Numbered from the stretch's first letter, positions 25,965 through 35,633 are shown. The stretch is DNA of 64,000 nt from Porphyrobacter sp. HT-58-2 (GCF_002952215.1 NZ_CP022600.1:2790001-2854000), one strand, 5' to 3'. The notes: generated by a model not told the origin, from the letters alone. Numbers and translations are program-made.

Positions 25965-27647
25965 TTACAGCTCCTTCGACAACCGCTTGATGTCGATGTT
26001 CAGGATCTGGTCGTTCTCGGTATAGTCGACCGGGCAATCGATCAGATGCACCCCCGGCGTATCGCGGCAATGAGCGAGCAGATCGGTGAGGTGCTCGGAC
26101 GAGGTCACCCTATGCCCGATCGCGCCGTAGCTTTCGGCATAGGCGACGAAATCGGGATTGCCGTAGGTCAGGCCGAAATCCTTGAAGCCCATGTTGGCCT
26201 GCTTCCAGCGGATCATCCCGTAGGCATCGTCGCGCAGGATCAGCACGGTGAGGTTGAGGCCCAATCGCACCGCGGTCTCCATTTCCTGCGAGTTCATCAT
26301 GAAGCCGCCGTCGCCGCAGATCGCCATCACCTTGCGATCGGGGTAAAGCATCGCGCTCATCATCGCGCTCGGGAGACCTGCGCCCATCGTCGCCAGCGCA
26401 TTATCCAGCAGCACGGTATTCGGCAGGTAGGCGGTGTAGCCCCTCGCAAACCAGATCTTGTAGACCCCGTTGTCGAGGCAGATGATCCCGTCTTCGGGCA
26501 TCGCGCCGCGCACCTGCGCCACCAGATGCGGCGGGAAGATCGGGAAGCGGGTATCGGCGGCGAGCGGTGCGGTGTGAGCAACCTCTGCTGCGCGATATTC
26601 GAGCATCCGCTTGAAATCCCAGCGCCCTTGCGGGACGATGTCTTCCTTGATCTGGTAGATCGCGTTGGCGATGTCGCCGATCACTTCGATATGCGGGAAA
26701 TAGACCGGATCGACCTCGGCGGTCTTGGTCGAGACGTGGATCACCACCGGCGGGCTGTCCGATCCGACCGCGCCCTCACCATCGTTCTTCATGAAGAAAG
26801 GCGGCTTTTCGATCACGTCGTGACCGATATTGACGATGCAGTCCGCGTCCTCGATCGCGCGGTGGACGAAGTCTCCGGCAGACAGCGCCGCACAGCCCAG
26901 AAACAGCGGGTGGCGTTCATCGACCACGCCCTTGCCCATCTGGGTGGTGACAAAGGGAATGCCGGTCTTGTCGATGAACTGGCGGAGCATCCGCCCGGTC
27001 ATCTTGCGGTTCGCGCCTGCGCCGATCACGAGAATCGGCTTCTTCGCCCCCTCAAGTGCCAGCACCGCCTGCCGCACCGCCTTGGCCTCTGCCGAAGGGC
27101 GTCGGGCAAGGCTGGGCGCGAGCGGCCTGCTGCTGGTGTGTTCCTCGGCAATATCCTCGGGGAATTCGAGATGCACCGCGCCGGGCTTTTCCTCCTCGGC
27201 CAGGCGGATCGCCTCACGCACGCGGCTGGGAATGTTGTCGGCGCTCGCCAGCTGGTGGGCGTATTTGGTGATCGGGCTCATCATCGCCACCACTTCGAGG
27301 ATCTGGAAGCGGCCCTGCTTCGATTTCTTGATCGGCTTCTGCCCGGTGATCGCCAGTGTCGGCATCCCGCCCAATTGCGAATAGGCGACCGCGGTTACCA
27401 TGTTGGTCGCGCCGGGGCCGAGCGTTGCCAGAAACACCCCGGTCTTGCCGGTGTGGCGGCCATAGGTTGCGGCCATAAAGCCCGCGCCCTGTTCATGACG
27501 GGTGAGGATCAGCTTGATCTTTGTCGAGTGTGACAGGCTTTCGAGGAAATCGAGGTTCTCCTCCCCCGGTACGCCGAAGATATACTCGACGCCCTCGGCT
27601 TCGAGGCATTCGATGAACAGGTCCGATGCCTTTTTGGTGTCGCTCAT
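25965..27647 (-). CDS. Acetolactate synthase-like ThDP-dependent enzyme
   Basis: A 560-residue ThDP-dependent enzyme of the acetolactate synthase large-subunit family. The catalytic Glu is in LTRHEQGAGFMAA (residue 52), the middle FAD/ADP-type domain is present, and the ThDP/Mg motif is CGDGGFMMN near residue 443. It begins at MSDTKKASDLF (27647). No small regulatory subunit is adjacent, as with catabolic acetolactate synthases or other 2-keto-acid carboligases/decarboxylases. Its gene neighbours, an aldehyde dehydrogenase and a 2-hydroxyacid dehydrogenase, point to catabolism rather than branched-chain amino acid synthesis. Confidence 0.88.
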   Translation of the reverse strand: MSDTKKASDLFIECLEAEGVEYIFGVPGEENLDFLESLSHSTKIKLILTRHEQGAGFMAATYGRHTGKTGVFLATLGPGATNMVTAVAYSQLGGMPTLAITGQKPIKKSKQGRFQILEVVAMMSPITKYAHQLASADNIPSRVREAIRLAEEEKPGAVHLEFPEDIAEEHTSSRPLAPSLARRPSAEAKAVRQAVLALEGAKKPILVIGAGANRKMTGRMLRQFIDKTGIPFVTTQMGKGVVDERHPLFLGCAALSAGDFVHRAIEDADCIVNIGHDVIEKPPFFMKNDGEGAVGSDSPPVVIHVSTKTAEVDPVYFPHIEVIGDIANAIYQIKEDIVPQGRWDFKRMLEYRAAEVAHTAPLAADTRFPIFPPHLVAQVRGAMPEDGIICLDNGVYKIWFARGYTAYLPNTVLLDNALATMGAGLPSAMMSAMLYPDRKVMAICGDGGFMMNSQEMETAVRLGLNLTVLILRDDAYGMIRWKQANMGFKDFGLTYGNPDFVAYAESYGAIGHRVTSSEHLTDLLAHCRDTPGVHLIDCPVDYTENDQILNIDIKRLSKEL

Positions 27648-27800
27648 GATGATTTCCCCCCAAGATGCACTGCGAGAGGCGAAGGCCTCCGGCGATCCGC
27701 CCCCTTGCGGATAGCCAAGCAGTGTGACCCCTCCATGATGGAGCGGACGCGGCGGGGAGTATTGCAGAAATGCGCCAAGCCGCAAGGCGCAGGCGGGAAA

Positions 27801-28757
27801 TCAGTAGCCCAGACGCGGGTCAAACACCGGCGCGACCGGCTCTCCGCGCAGATATTTGGCGAGATTATCAAGGAAGCGTTGACCGCTACGCAGAAACATC
27901 TTGTCCTGTGCGCGGCCCGACAGGTGCATGGTGATGTGGGCGTTATCGAGGCTCCACAACGGGTGGTCGGCGGGCAGCGGCTCAGGCGTGGTGACATCGA
28001 GAAATGCAGCCCCGATCGCCTTCTTTTCCAGCGCTTGGACGAGCGCTGGCTGGTCGATCACGCTCCCGCGGGCGATGTTGACGATGACGGCATCGGATTT
28101 CATCGCCGCCAGTTCCGCAGCGCCAATCATCCCTTCGGTCTCGGGCGTGGCGGGGACGGCTAGGATCACCCAGTCGAACTCGCCAAGGCGGGCGCGCCAT
28201 TCGTGGGGGCGCAGCACGCCCTCCCCCCCAGAGCGGCGAACGACCGTGACCTCCACATCGAACGCCTCCAGCCGCGGCTGGATCAGCTTGCCAATCGCGC
28301 CATAGCCCAGCAGCAGCGCCTTCGACCCCGCCAGCTCGCGCTTGCCGGGCGAATCGAACAGCCATTCATGCCGTTCCTGCGCGCGCACCACCTCGCGGTA
28401 GCCCTTGGCGATATTGAGCATCCCCATGACGACATATTCGGCGATGGTGATGGCATTGATCCCGGCCCCGTTGGTGACGGTGATCCCGCGCTCTATCAGC
28501 ACGTCCATCGGCAGGAAATCGAGCCCGGCGTAGATCGAGTTGAGCCATTTGAGCTTCTTCGCCGCCATCAGCGAGCGGACCATGTCCTCCTTGCTGTTGG
28601 AATCGAACCAGCCGATTTCCGCCTCGGCAACCGCCTCGAGCGCCTCTTCGTGGGTCATGAACCAGCGCACGTCGAGGCCCGCCGGCAGGTGCGGTTCGAG
28701 CATCGGGCGGATAAGGCCGGAAATCGCGAGCGTGACGGGTCGTGCTGTCATGTTCAT
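27801..28757 (-). CDS. D-2-hydroxyacid dehydrogenase
   Basis: A 318-residue NAD(P)-dependent dehydrogenase of the D-isomer-specific 2-hydroxyacid family. The Rossmann motif is LLLGYGAIGKLIQ. The substrate-site Arg is in VIVNIARGSVIDQ, and the C-terminal catalytic part holds HPLWSLDNAHITMHLSG, where His follows the usual Glu/His pattern. It likely interconverts a 2-keto acid and a D-2-hydroxyacid. It is upstream of the ThDP enzyme gene in the same orientation (about 150 bp apart). Start 28757 or the second ATG (28751). Confidence 0.88.
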   Translation of the reverse strand: MNMTARPVTLAISGLIRPMLEPHLPAGLDVRWFMTHEEALEAVAEAEIGWFDSNSKEDMVRSLMAAKKLKWLNSIYAGLDFLPMDVLIERGITVTNGAGINAITIAEYVVMGMLNIAKGYREVVRAQERHEWLFDSPGKRELAGSKALLLGYGAIGKLIQPRLEAFDVEVTVVRRSGGEGVLRPHEWRARLGEFDWVILAVPATPETEGMIGAAELAAMKSDAVIVNIARGSVIDQPALVQALEKKAIGAAFLDVTTPEPLPADHPLWSLDNAHITMHLSGRAQDKMFLRSGQRFLDNLAKYLRGEPVAPVFDPRLGY

Positions 28758-28764
28758 TCCTTAT

Positions 28765-28829
28765 CCGTTCGCCTCGAGCGAAGTCGAGAGGCGGCGCGAA
28801 GGTGTCTCGACTACGCTCGACACGAACGG
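28765..28829. repeat. Dispersed inverted-repeat element
   Basis: An imperfect palindromic element between the dehydrogenase start and cysS. Outer arms CCGTTCG/CGAACGG (28765-28771/28823-28829) enclose inner hairpins, including GTGTC...GACAC around CTCGACTACGCTCGA. Similar CTCGA-rich palindromes are common between genes in sphingomonads; copies elsewhere in this window were not seen. Confidence 0.55.
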
Positions 28830-28837
28830 GATGGGGT

Positions 28838-30307
28838 TCAGCCGAGCTTCCACTCCCATCCGAGCGGATCGCCGTCCATCACCTCGACGCCCGCGGCTGC
28901 GAGTTCGTCGCGGATCGCATCGGAGGTGGCGAAGTCCTTGGCGGCACGCGCCTCCGTGCGGCGGGCGAGCGCGGCTTCGATTTCGGCCTCGGTGATGGTC
29001 GCCGACTTCGGGCGGATGCGCAGGTCGGCGCGCTCCAGTCTGCCGAGGTCGAGGCCCAGCACGCTGTCCATCCTGACCGCCGCCGTCACGATGCATTCGG
29101 GCGCGACCTTCTTCAGGCCGAGCATTTCTTCCAGCACCGTCAACGCTTCGGCAGTGTTGAGATCCTGCGCAATCGCCGCATCGAAACGGGCAATCAGATC
29201 GCGGGTGACGCGCTCATATTCCCAGCTGTCGCCGGGAACGTCGGTGTCGGACAGCTTGTCGTGCCACTTGTCGAACGCCATGACCATCCGCTTCAACCGC
29301 GTCAGCGCCGCGCCCAAGCCCTCCCACGAGAACTCCAGCTCCGAGCGGTAATGCGCCTGCAGGCACATCAGCCGGTAAGCCAGCGGGTGATAGCCCCTGT
29401 CGATCAGCAATTGCAGCCGCAGGAACTCTCCGGAAGACTTCGACATCTTCCCCGAACGTTCGACGAGGAAGTTGTTGTGCATCCAGATCCGCGCGCCCGA
29501 ATTCCTCGGGTCATCCAAGCCATTGGTGCAGCAATGCGCCTGATTCTGCGCGATCTCGTTGGGGTGATGGATTTCGCGGTGATCGATCCCGCCAGTGTGG
29601 ATGTCGAAGGGAAAGCCCAGCACCTCGCCGCTCATGACCGAGCATTCGAGATGCCAGCCGGGAGCGCCCTTGCCCCACGGCGAATCCCATTCCATCTGCC
29701 GCGTCTCGCCCGGCGGGGTCTTGCGCCAGATCGCGAAGTCGGCGGCGTTGCGCTTGCCTTCGACCGCTTCGATCCGGCCCTCGCCCTCCTCGGTGTTGGC
29801 TCGCGCCAGTCGCCCGTAATCGGCAACGGTAGAAACGTCGAAATAGAGCCCGCTCTCCAGCTCGTAGCAATGCTTGTCCGCGATGCCCTTGGCGAACTCG
29901 ATCATCTGCGGGACGTAGTCGGTGGCGACTGTCCACTGCGCCGGCTGACGTATGTTGAGCGCGCGCACATCGGCCCAATAGGCCTGCTTGTAGTGCTCGG
30001 CGATGTCCCAGATGGATTGGGCGCGCTCGGCCGCCATCTTCTCCATCTTGTCCTCGCCCGCGTCGGCATCGTCGGTGAGGTGGCCCACATCGGTGATGTT
30101 GATGACGTGGGTGAGCTTCAGCCCCTTCCACGTCAGCGTCCGCCCCAGCACATCGGCAAACACATAGGCGCGCATATTGCCGATATGGGGGTAGTTATAA
30201 ACCGTCGGCCCGCAGGAATAGACGCGCGCTTCCCCTGGGTGGACGGGCTCGAACACCTCGAGTGTGCGGGTGAGCGAGTTGAACAGCTTGAGCGGCGCGT
30301 CGGTCAT
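28838..30307 (-). CDS. cysS: Cysteinyl-tRNA synthetase
   Basis: Charges tRNA-Cys with cysteine. The 489-residue class I synthetase carries HIGN (residues 41-44, in YNYPHIGNMRAY) and KMSKS near 287-291 (SGKMSKSSGE). The zinc ligands are Cys in VYSCGPTVYNYP and Cys/His in HLECSVMS and IDHREIHHPNE. Start at MTDAPLKLF (30307); an upstream extension to 30328 is unlikely. Confidence 0.97.
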   Translation of the reverse strand: MTDAPLKLFNSLTRTLEVFEPVHPGEARVYSCGPTVYNYPHIGNMRAYVFADVLGRTLTWKGLKLTHVINITDVGHLTDDADAGEDKMEKMAAERAQSIWDIAEHYKQAYWADVRALNIRQPAQWTVATDYVPQMIEFAKGIADKHCYELESGLYFDVSTVADYGRLARANTEEGEGRIEAVEGKRNAADFAIWRKTPPGETRQMEWDSPWGKGAPGWHLECSVMSGEVLGFPFDIHTGGIDHREIHHPNEIAQNQAHCCTNGLDDPRNSGARIWMHNNFLVERSGKMSKSSGEFLRLQLLIDRGYHPLAYRLMCLQAHYRSELEFSWEGLGAALTRLKRMVMAFDKWHDKLSDTDVPGDSWEYERVTRDLIARFDAAIAQDLNTAEALTVLEEMLGLKKVAPECIVTAAVRMDSVLGLDLGRLERADLRIRPKSATITEAEIEAALARRTEARAAKDFATSDAIRDELAAAGVEVMDGDPLGWEWKLG

Positions 30308-30347
30308 GCGCGCGCTTTGGCCAGCCACGCGCCCCGCGTCAATTCTC

Positions 30348-31010
30348 TCACTCGAAACCGATGAACTTCACCTGCTCCGCCAGCGGCACCCTCTGGCGCT
30401 CGAAATTGTTCACCGGCGCATCCGGGTCGCGGTAGCCGATCGCCATGCCGCAGAAGAACATGTAGCGTTCGTGATCGAGACCGAGAAACTCGCGGATCAC
30501 ATTGGCATAGAGCGCCATGTATTCCTGAAAGCAGCTATCCAGCCCCTCCTCGCGCAGCAGCAGGGCGACGGTCTGGAGCCACATGCCGGTATCCGACCAT
30601 TGGGCTTCCTTCATCAGCCGCGGGAAATAGACGAACAATACCGCCGGCGCATCGAAGCTCACCGCGTTCTTCATCATCGCCGCCATGCGCCCTGCGCCAT
30701 CATCACGGGCAATGCCCATCGCGCCGAACATCCCGGCAGACACCGCGTTCAGGCGTTCCTTGTAGGCATCCTCCTGCCCCGGCGCGGCCCAGTCATATTC
30801 GGCCTGCTGGGGCGCTGACGAGGTGATCTTCGCCTGCAAATCCTTGAGCGGCTGGCCGGTGACGATGCTGGCTTCCCACGGCTGGTAATTGCAGCCCGAC
30901 GCCGCCCAGCGCGCTTTGTCCATTACCCGGGTCAGGGTTTCGAGATCGACCGGCTTGTCGAGAAACGCCCGGATCGAACGGCGGGTGGTGACGGCTTCGG
31001 TGACGTTCAT
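30348..31010 (-). CDS. Nitroreductase-family flavoprotein
   Basis: A 220-residue FMN-dependent reductase. The N-terminus has the family signature TRRSIRAFLDKP and WAASGCNYQPW, and the C-terminal FMN-binding part contains FFCGMAIGYRDPDAPVN. Family members reduce nitroaromatics, quinones or enones with NAD(P)H. The natural substrate is unknown. It lies upstream of cysS in the same direction. Confidence 0.88.
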   Translation of the reverse strand: MNVTEAVTTRRSIRAFLDKPVDLETLTRVMDKARWAASGCNYQPWEASIVTGQPLKDLQAKITSSAPQQAEYDWAAPGQEDAYKERLNAVSAGMFGAMGIARDDGAGRMAAMMKNAVSFDAPAVLFVYFPRLMKEAQWSDTGMWLQTVALLLREEGLDSCFQEYMALYANVIREFLGLDHERYMFFCGMAIGYRDPDAPVNNFERQRVPLAEQVKFIGFE

Positions 31011-31067
31011 GCTGGGTTACTTTCCGGTCTTTCCAATCAGGCGGGCCGTCTTCTTCCCCGCGAAACA

Positions 31068-31104
31068 GCAGGGCCGCAAGCGACAAAATCGCCAGCGGCC
31101 CTGC
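31068..31104 (-). terminator. Hairpin after the exported protein pair
   Basis: A perfect 10-bp stem, GCAGGGCCGC/GCGGCCCTGC, with a 17-nt loop lies between the exported DUF2846-like gene and the nitroreductase gene. No T-run follows on the minus strand, so termination may be partial. Confidence 0.4.
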
Positions 31105-31133
31105 AAATCTGCGATCCTGGGATGGATCGCGGC

Positions 31134-31625
31134 TTATTGCGGATAGTTGGTCGCGCGCACCGCTTCCGACATGTCGTCACCATCGACCAGCTTGGGATTC
31201 TTGTACTTCGAACGGAACTCGTTCTCGGTGCTCGGCGCGATATCCGCACGGCCCGACATGAAGCCCGACTTGATCTTGCAGCGCACGAACTGGGTCTCGT
31301 CCGGCTCGATCTCCAGCGTCAGCGCGTCCTTGGTTTCAAGCGACTTGACGGTGAAACTGCGCGGGCCGGGTTCGGACACCAACACGAAATAGCGCCCCGC
31401 ACCCAGCGAGCTGAGCTTGTCTTCGGCACCCACATCAAACACCGCGCAGCCGAGCGCAGCTCCGCTCAGGCCTCCGGTCCGGTAGAAGATGATCTGGCCC
31501 TTGCCTTCCGGCGGTGTGGGGATTTCAAACCCGCCTTCGGCCTGTGCCAGCGCCGCAGGAGCGGTGACCGCCGTCGCAACCGGCATGGCAGCGGCAATCG
31601 CGATGGCGGCGACAAGTTTCTTCAT
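31134..31625 (-). CDS. Exported DUF2846-like protein
   Basis: A 163-residue secreted protein with a clear signal peptide (MKKLVAAIAIAAAMPVATAV, cleaved near ALAQA). The mature part contains GKGQIIFYRTGGLSGAALGC, then VFDVGAEDKLSSLGAGRYF and PGPRSFTVKS, resembling the DUF2846 domain, which is exported and beta-rich. Function unknown. Its ATG overlaps the upstream stop (ATGA), so it is coupled to the preceding exported protein. Confidence 0.7.
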   Translation of the reverse strand: MKKLVAAIAIAAAMPVATAVTAPAALAQAEGGFEIPTPPEGKGQIIFYRTGGLSGAALGCAVFDVGAEDKLSSLGAGRYFVLVSEPGPRSFTVKSLETKDALTLEIEPDETQFVRCKIKSGFMSGRADIAPSTENEFRSKYKNPKLVDGDDMSEAVRATNYPQ

Positions 31626-32263
31626 GGCATTCCCTCCTCGTTAGACCGGTCGTGCTCTTCTGGCGCAGCGGCGGGCCGGTCAAACGCCTCGTCGTTGCGT
31701 GTCTTTGCCGTCGCCAGTGTCCCCGGCGCGATGGTAGTGTTGCCTCCGCCGATCAGAAAGCCCAGCGGCCCGATGACGGCGTTGGTGGCTGATGCGAGGT
31801 CGATATTGTTCTGCCCACGGCTTAGAATGGCGTCGCCTTCCTCGATGAACTTGAAGCTTCTGAGCTCGATCCGGCGGCCGGCGAAGTCGAGATAGCGCGC
31901 TGCCAACACCAGCTCGCCGGCAGAGCCCGCCATGCCAGCCTTCTTGGCGTGGACGACCTGGCCTTCGCCGGTAATTCCGGCGGGCAGCACCTCGACCCCG
32001 TCGATGGTGACGGCCTGCGCCAAACGGATCGGGAAGGATTGCCCGGTGCCGCTGATCTTAGAGCCGACTTCCTTTTCGACTGCGATCAGGATCTGATACC
32101 CTTTGGGCAGCAGCAGATCAGACACGGGGACGGCGGGCGCATCGGCAGAAGGTTCTGGGTTATCCGCCACATCCCCGGCCACAGGCACCTGACCGGCAGC
32201 CTGTGTTTCCTGTGCATCAGCGGCAACAGGCTGCATCAACAGCACCAATATGGACGATAACAA
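31622..32263 (-). CDS. Exported hypothetical protein
   Basis: A protein of up to 213 residues that I do not recognise. Its start is probably the TTG at 32263, giving a short hydrophobic leader (LLSSILVLLMQPVAADAQ); the ATG at 32236 would shorten it and remove the leader. The mature part is beta-rich (YQILIAVEKEVGSKISGTG, LPAGITGEGQVVHAKKAG) with a Gly-rich segment (AVIGPLGFLIGGGNTT). It is co-transcribed with the DUF2846-like protein and lies downstream of cobT; a cell-envelope role is likely from export alone. Confidence 0.65.
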   Translation of the reverse strand: MLSSILVLLMQPVAADAQETQAAGQVPVAGDVADNPEPSADAPAVPVSDLLLPKGYQILIAVEKEVGSKISGTGQSFPIRLAQAVTIDGVEVLPAGITGEGQVVHAKKAGMAGSAGELVLAARYLDFAGRRIELRSFKFIEEGDAILSRGQNNIDLASATNAVIGPLGFLIGGGNTTIAPGTLATAKTRNDEAFDRPAAAPEEHDRSNEEGMP

Positions 32264-32340
32264 CCTGGCGACCCCCGTCTATTTCAGATTCGGGGTGTCC
32301 TCCAAGCCGCGATCCACGTCAACTGGAATCAGCCGGGCGG

Positions 32341-34256
32341 CTAACGGCGCCCTTTCACGCCCTTCTCGTCCTCGAACAGTTCGGCGAGCTGCTCCATGAT
32401 CGTGCCGCCGAGCTGTTCCACGTCCATGATCGTCACCGCGCGGCGGTAGTAGCGCGTCACGTCATGGCCGATCCCGATAGCCACCAGTTGCACTGGCGAG
32501 ACCTTCTCGATCCACTCGATCACGCTGCGCAGGTGCGCTTCGAGGTAACCGGCGCTGTTCACGCTCAGGGTCGAATCGTCCACCGGCGCGCCGTCGGAGA
32601 TCACCATCAGGATGCGGCGTTCCTCGGGGCGGTAGAGCAGGCGGCTGTGCGCCCAGATCAGGGCTTCGCCGTCGATGTTTTCCTTCAGCAGGCCTTCACG
32701 CATCATCAGGCCGAGATTGCGGCGCGCGCGGCGCCACGGCTCATCGGCCTGCTTGTAGATGATGTGGCGAAGATCATTGAGGCGGCCGGGGTTGGCGGGC
32801 TTGCCGTCGGCGAGCCATGCCTCGCGGCTCTGCCCGCCCTTCCACGCGCGGGTGGTGAAGCCGAGGATCTCGGTCTTGACCCCGCAGCGTTCGAGCGTCC
32901 TTGCCAGAATATCGGCGCTGATCGCGGCGATGCTGATGGGTCGTCCGCGCATCGAGCCGGAATTGTCGATCAGCAGGGTAACGATGGTATCCTTGAACTC
33001 GACATCGCGCTCGACCTTGTAGGAGAGCGCCGTGCCGGGCGAGACGATCACGCGGCTGAGGCGCGCGGCATCGAGCACGCCTTCTTCCTGATCGAAGTCC
33101 CAGCTGCGGTTCTGCTGCGCCATCAGGCGGCGCTGCAAGCGGTTGGCGAGGCGCGTCACCACGCCTTGCAGGCCGGTCAGCTGGCTGTCGAGATAGGCGC
33201 GCAGGCGGTCAAGTTCCTCGGCATCGCACAGGTCGGGCGCAGCAACTTCCTCGTCGAAGCGGGTGGTGAAGGCCTTGTAATCGACACTGACCGGGATCTC
33301 GCCCTGCGGGCGGTTGGGGCGCACCGGAGCGTTGGCAGCGTCGCTATCGTCGCCGGGCTCGCCTTCGGCCATGTCGCTGTCGGTCTGGGTGTCGGAGGAT
33401 TCGTCCCCCTCGCCCTCGCCTTCGGCCATATCGCCGGCCATTTCGGCCGACTGGGGATCGCCCTCACCCTGATTGTCGTCGTCGCCCTGCTCGTCATCGC
33501 TGGGCGCGTCGTCATCATCAGCTTCGTCCGAATCGCTTTCGTCAGGGGCTTCGGTGGGGCGAGTGAGATCAAGCTCGCGCAGCATGTCGAGCGCGAGCTT
33601 CTGGAACGCCTCCTGATCGGCGATCTTGTCGGCAAGGCCCGCAAAATCGCCACCGACTTTCTCTTCGAGGAAATCGCGCACCAGCTCGATCCCGCCCTGC
33701 GCCTTGGCAGGCACAGCCTCCCCCGTCAGCGCCTCACGCACCAGCAGCGCAAGCGCGGTCTGCAAGGGGACTTCCGAGGAATTCTGCGCGCGCACGATCT
33801 TGTCGGAGGCGGTGCGCAACTCCGTCGCGGCGTCGAGATTGGCCTTGATCCCGCCAAAGCGGTTCGCACCGAGCGCCTCGTAACGCACCTGCTCGATCGC
33901 ATCGTAGCATGCGCGCGCGATGGGTTCAGGGGGGGCGCGGCTGACCGCGAGGCTCGGCACGCTCTCGCGAGCGCACGCCTGCATGCGCGCGCGATGGGTT
34001 CAGGGGGGGCAGAGCGGGCGTGGAGTGCGGCGTTGTGATGGCGCAGCTTGAGCGCGAAGCTATCGGCAAAGCCGCGCGCCTCGGTCACCTGATCGGCCGG
34101 CAGATCGCGGCCCGGCAGCGGCACGCGAAAGCGGTTGCCCGCCGCGCCCGGCACATCGGCGCTCCACGCGACCTCAACCTCAGGGTCACGCGCAATCGCC
34201 CGGCTCGCACCGGTGAGCGCCTGCTTGAACAGATCGAGCGGGGACTGATCGGCCAT
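32341..34256 (-). pseudogene. cobT: Cobaltochelatase subunit CobT, frame-broken
   Basis: CobT with CobS and CobN inserts cobalt into the corrin ring in aerobic cobalamin synthesis. The N-terminal part (from the ATG at 34256, [20 protein letters not shown] onward) and the C-terminal part are in different frames. The C-terminal part has an acidic Asp/Glu linker and a von Willebrand A domain with MIDAS DNSGSM, followed by [14 protein letters not shown]. The break lies in the conserved [10 protein letters not shown] segment, where a 74-bp insertion occurs: a duplicated 30-mer plus 44 bp. Deleting 74 bp restores one frame ([20 protein letters not shown]). As written, the first frame ends after 176 residues; the C-terminal part is open from an ATG at 33984 that lies in the duplicated repeat and has no ribosome-binding site. 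A sequencing error is possible but would not create a 74-bp insertion easily. Confidence 0.78.
33907..34010 (-). repeat. 30-bp direct repeats around a 44-bp insert in cobT
   Basis: Copies at 33907-33936 and 33981-34010 are identical over 30 bp (plus strand begins GCATGCGCGCGCGATGGGTT, ends in G7C). The 44 bp between them match nothing else seen in the window. Each copy encodes [10 protein letters not shown] on the minus strand. The 74-bp offset is not a multiple of three. Confidence 0.92.
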
Positions 34257-34912
34257 TACTTCAGGATGCTCTGCCCGGTCTTGGCCCAGTCAGCAAGGAA
34301 GCCCTCGATGCCCTTGTCGGTCAGCACGTGCTTGAACAGATCGTGGATCACCTTGGGCGGCGCGGTCATCACGTCGGCGCCGATCTTGGCCGCCTGCAGC
34401 ACATGAGTGGTGTGGCGCACGCTCGCCACCAGAATTTCGGTGGCGAAATTGTAGTTGTCATAGATCAGGCGGATGTCCTCGATCAGGTCCATCCCGTCAA
34501 AGCCATTGTCGTCATGCCGCCCGACGAAGGGCGAGATGAAGGTCGCCCCCGCCTTGGCCGCCAGCAGCGCCTGATTCGCCGAAAAGCACAGGGTCACATT
34601 GACCATCGTGCCTTCGCCGGTGAGCGCCTTGCAGGTCTTGAGGCCATCGACCGTCAGCGGCACCTTGATGCAGACATTGTCGGCGATCTTCCTGAGGACT
34701 TCAGCCTCTTTCATCATCGTCGCGTGATCGAGCGCCACCACTTCGGCGCTGACCGGGCCGTCGACGATGCCGCAGATTTCGCGGGTAACCTCCATGAAAT
34801 CCCGCCCCGACTTGGCGATCAGCGAGGGGTTGGTCGTCACCCCGTCGAGCAGGCCGGTGGCGGCGAGATCCTTGATCGCGTCGATTTCGGCAGTGTCGGC
34901 GAAGAATTTCAT
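34256..34912 (-). CDS. Transaldolase, fructose-6-phosphate aldolase-like
   Basis: A 218-residue protein of the short transaldolase/FSA subfamily. The N-terminus [20 protein letters not shown] is typical. The Schiff-base Lys is in [11 protein letters not shown], and [12 protein letters not shown] and [13 protein letters not shown] are present. It transfers dihydroxyacetone groups in the pentose phosphate pathway. Its TAA overlaps the cobT start (TAATG). Genes of this subfamily lie near priA and atp in several alphaproteobacteria, as here. Confidence 0.92.
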   Translation of the reverse strand: MKFFADTAEIDAIKDLAATGLLDGVTTNPSLIAKSGRDFMEVTREICGIVDGPVSAEVVALDHATMMKEAEVLRKIADNVCIKVPLTVDGLKTCKALTGEGTMVNVTLCFSANQALLAAKAGATFISPFVGRHDDNGFDGMDLIEDIRLIYDNYNFATEILVASVRHTTHVLQAAKIGADVMTAPPKVIHDLFKHVLTDKGIEGFLADWAKTGQSILK

Positions 34913-34961
34913 GGGGTTCACTCCGGTAAAGTTGCGATAGCCAGCACGGGTCGGCAAGCCT

Positions 34962-35633
34962 ATGGGGCAGCGCATGACTCTTGGGCCGATGCGATCTGCG
35001 CTGCTGCTTGCCGCCATGCTGGCGGCTTGGCAACCATCGAAAGCGCGGGCGGGCGAAGAAGACACGCAATTCTGGCTCAATGCCATCGCCACAGGCCAGA
35101 TCGGTGAAGGCACGACACTGACCATCGATGCAACGCAACGCTGGCGCGGCGATGAAGAAGTCGGCAACGATCAACAGACCATCCGTGTGATGGTGGAACA
35201 GCAGGTCGCCGACAACACCCGGCTCGGCGGCGGGATCATGCTGTTCGATACTGCCGGCCTGACCGAGATTCGCACGCACCAGCAGGCCACCGTCATTGTG
35301 GGCCGGATCGAGGCGCGCACCCGGCTGGAACAACGCTTTTTCGACGGGGCAGACCGGATGGAACTGCGTCTGCGCCAGCGCTTCACCTATAATCAGCCGA
35401 TCGCCAACAACTGGCGCGCTTCGGCCGGGGTCGAATGGCTCGGCATCATGCAATCGCGCCGCGCAGACGAAGGCCGTTCGACCGAGCAATGGCGCTTCCA
35501 GACGAACCTCATCCACCGCGCCGCGCCCAATCTGGAAGTGGGCGCGATCTACTGGCTGGTTGTCTTCCCGCGCGGCCCACGGCCCGACCGGGTAAGCCAC
35601 ATTCCTCAGGCGACGCTGATCTACCGCTTCTAG
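34962..35633 (+). CDS. DUF2490 exported protein
   Basis: A 223-residue secreted protein. A signal peptide ([21 protein letters not shown]) follows nine residues from the first Met; a later start at 34977 or 34989 is equally likely. The mature part has alternating beta strands and Trp/Arg-rich turns ([41 protein letters not shown]) and ends ...[10 protein letters not shown], as expected of a small outer-membrane beta barrel of the DUF2490 family. Function unknown. Its stop overlaps that of the convergent DUF4197 gene. Confidence 0.8.
   Translation: MGQRMTLGPMRSALLLAAMLAAWQPSKARAGEEDTQFWLNAIATGQIGEGTTLTIDATQRWRGDEEVGNDQQTIRVMVEQQVADNTRLGGGIMLFDTAGLTEIRTHQQATVIVGRIEARTRLEQRFFDGADRMELRLRQRFTYNQPIANNWRASAGVEWLGIMQSRRADEGRSTEQWRFQTNLIHRAAPNLEVGAIYWLVVFPRGPRPDRVSHIPQATLIYRF

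Noticed and set aside
33907..34010. Programmed -1 frameshifting at the C7 run as a way to make full-length CobT
   Set aside because: The run is slippery, but the frame change coincides exactly with a 74-bp insertion. No stimulatory structure was identified, and the product would carry 24-25 foreign residues. Insertion damage is simpler.
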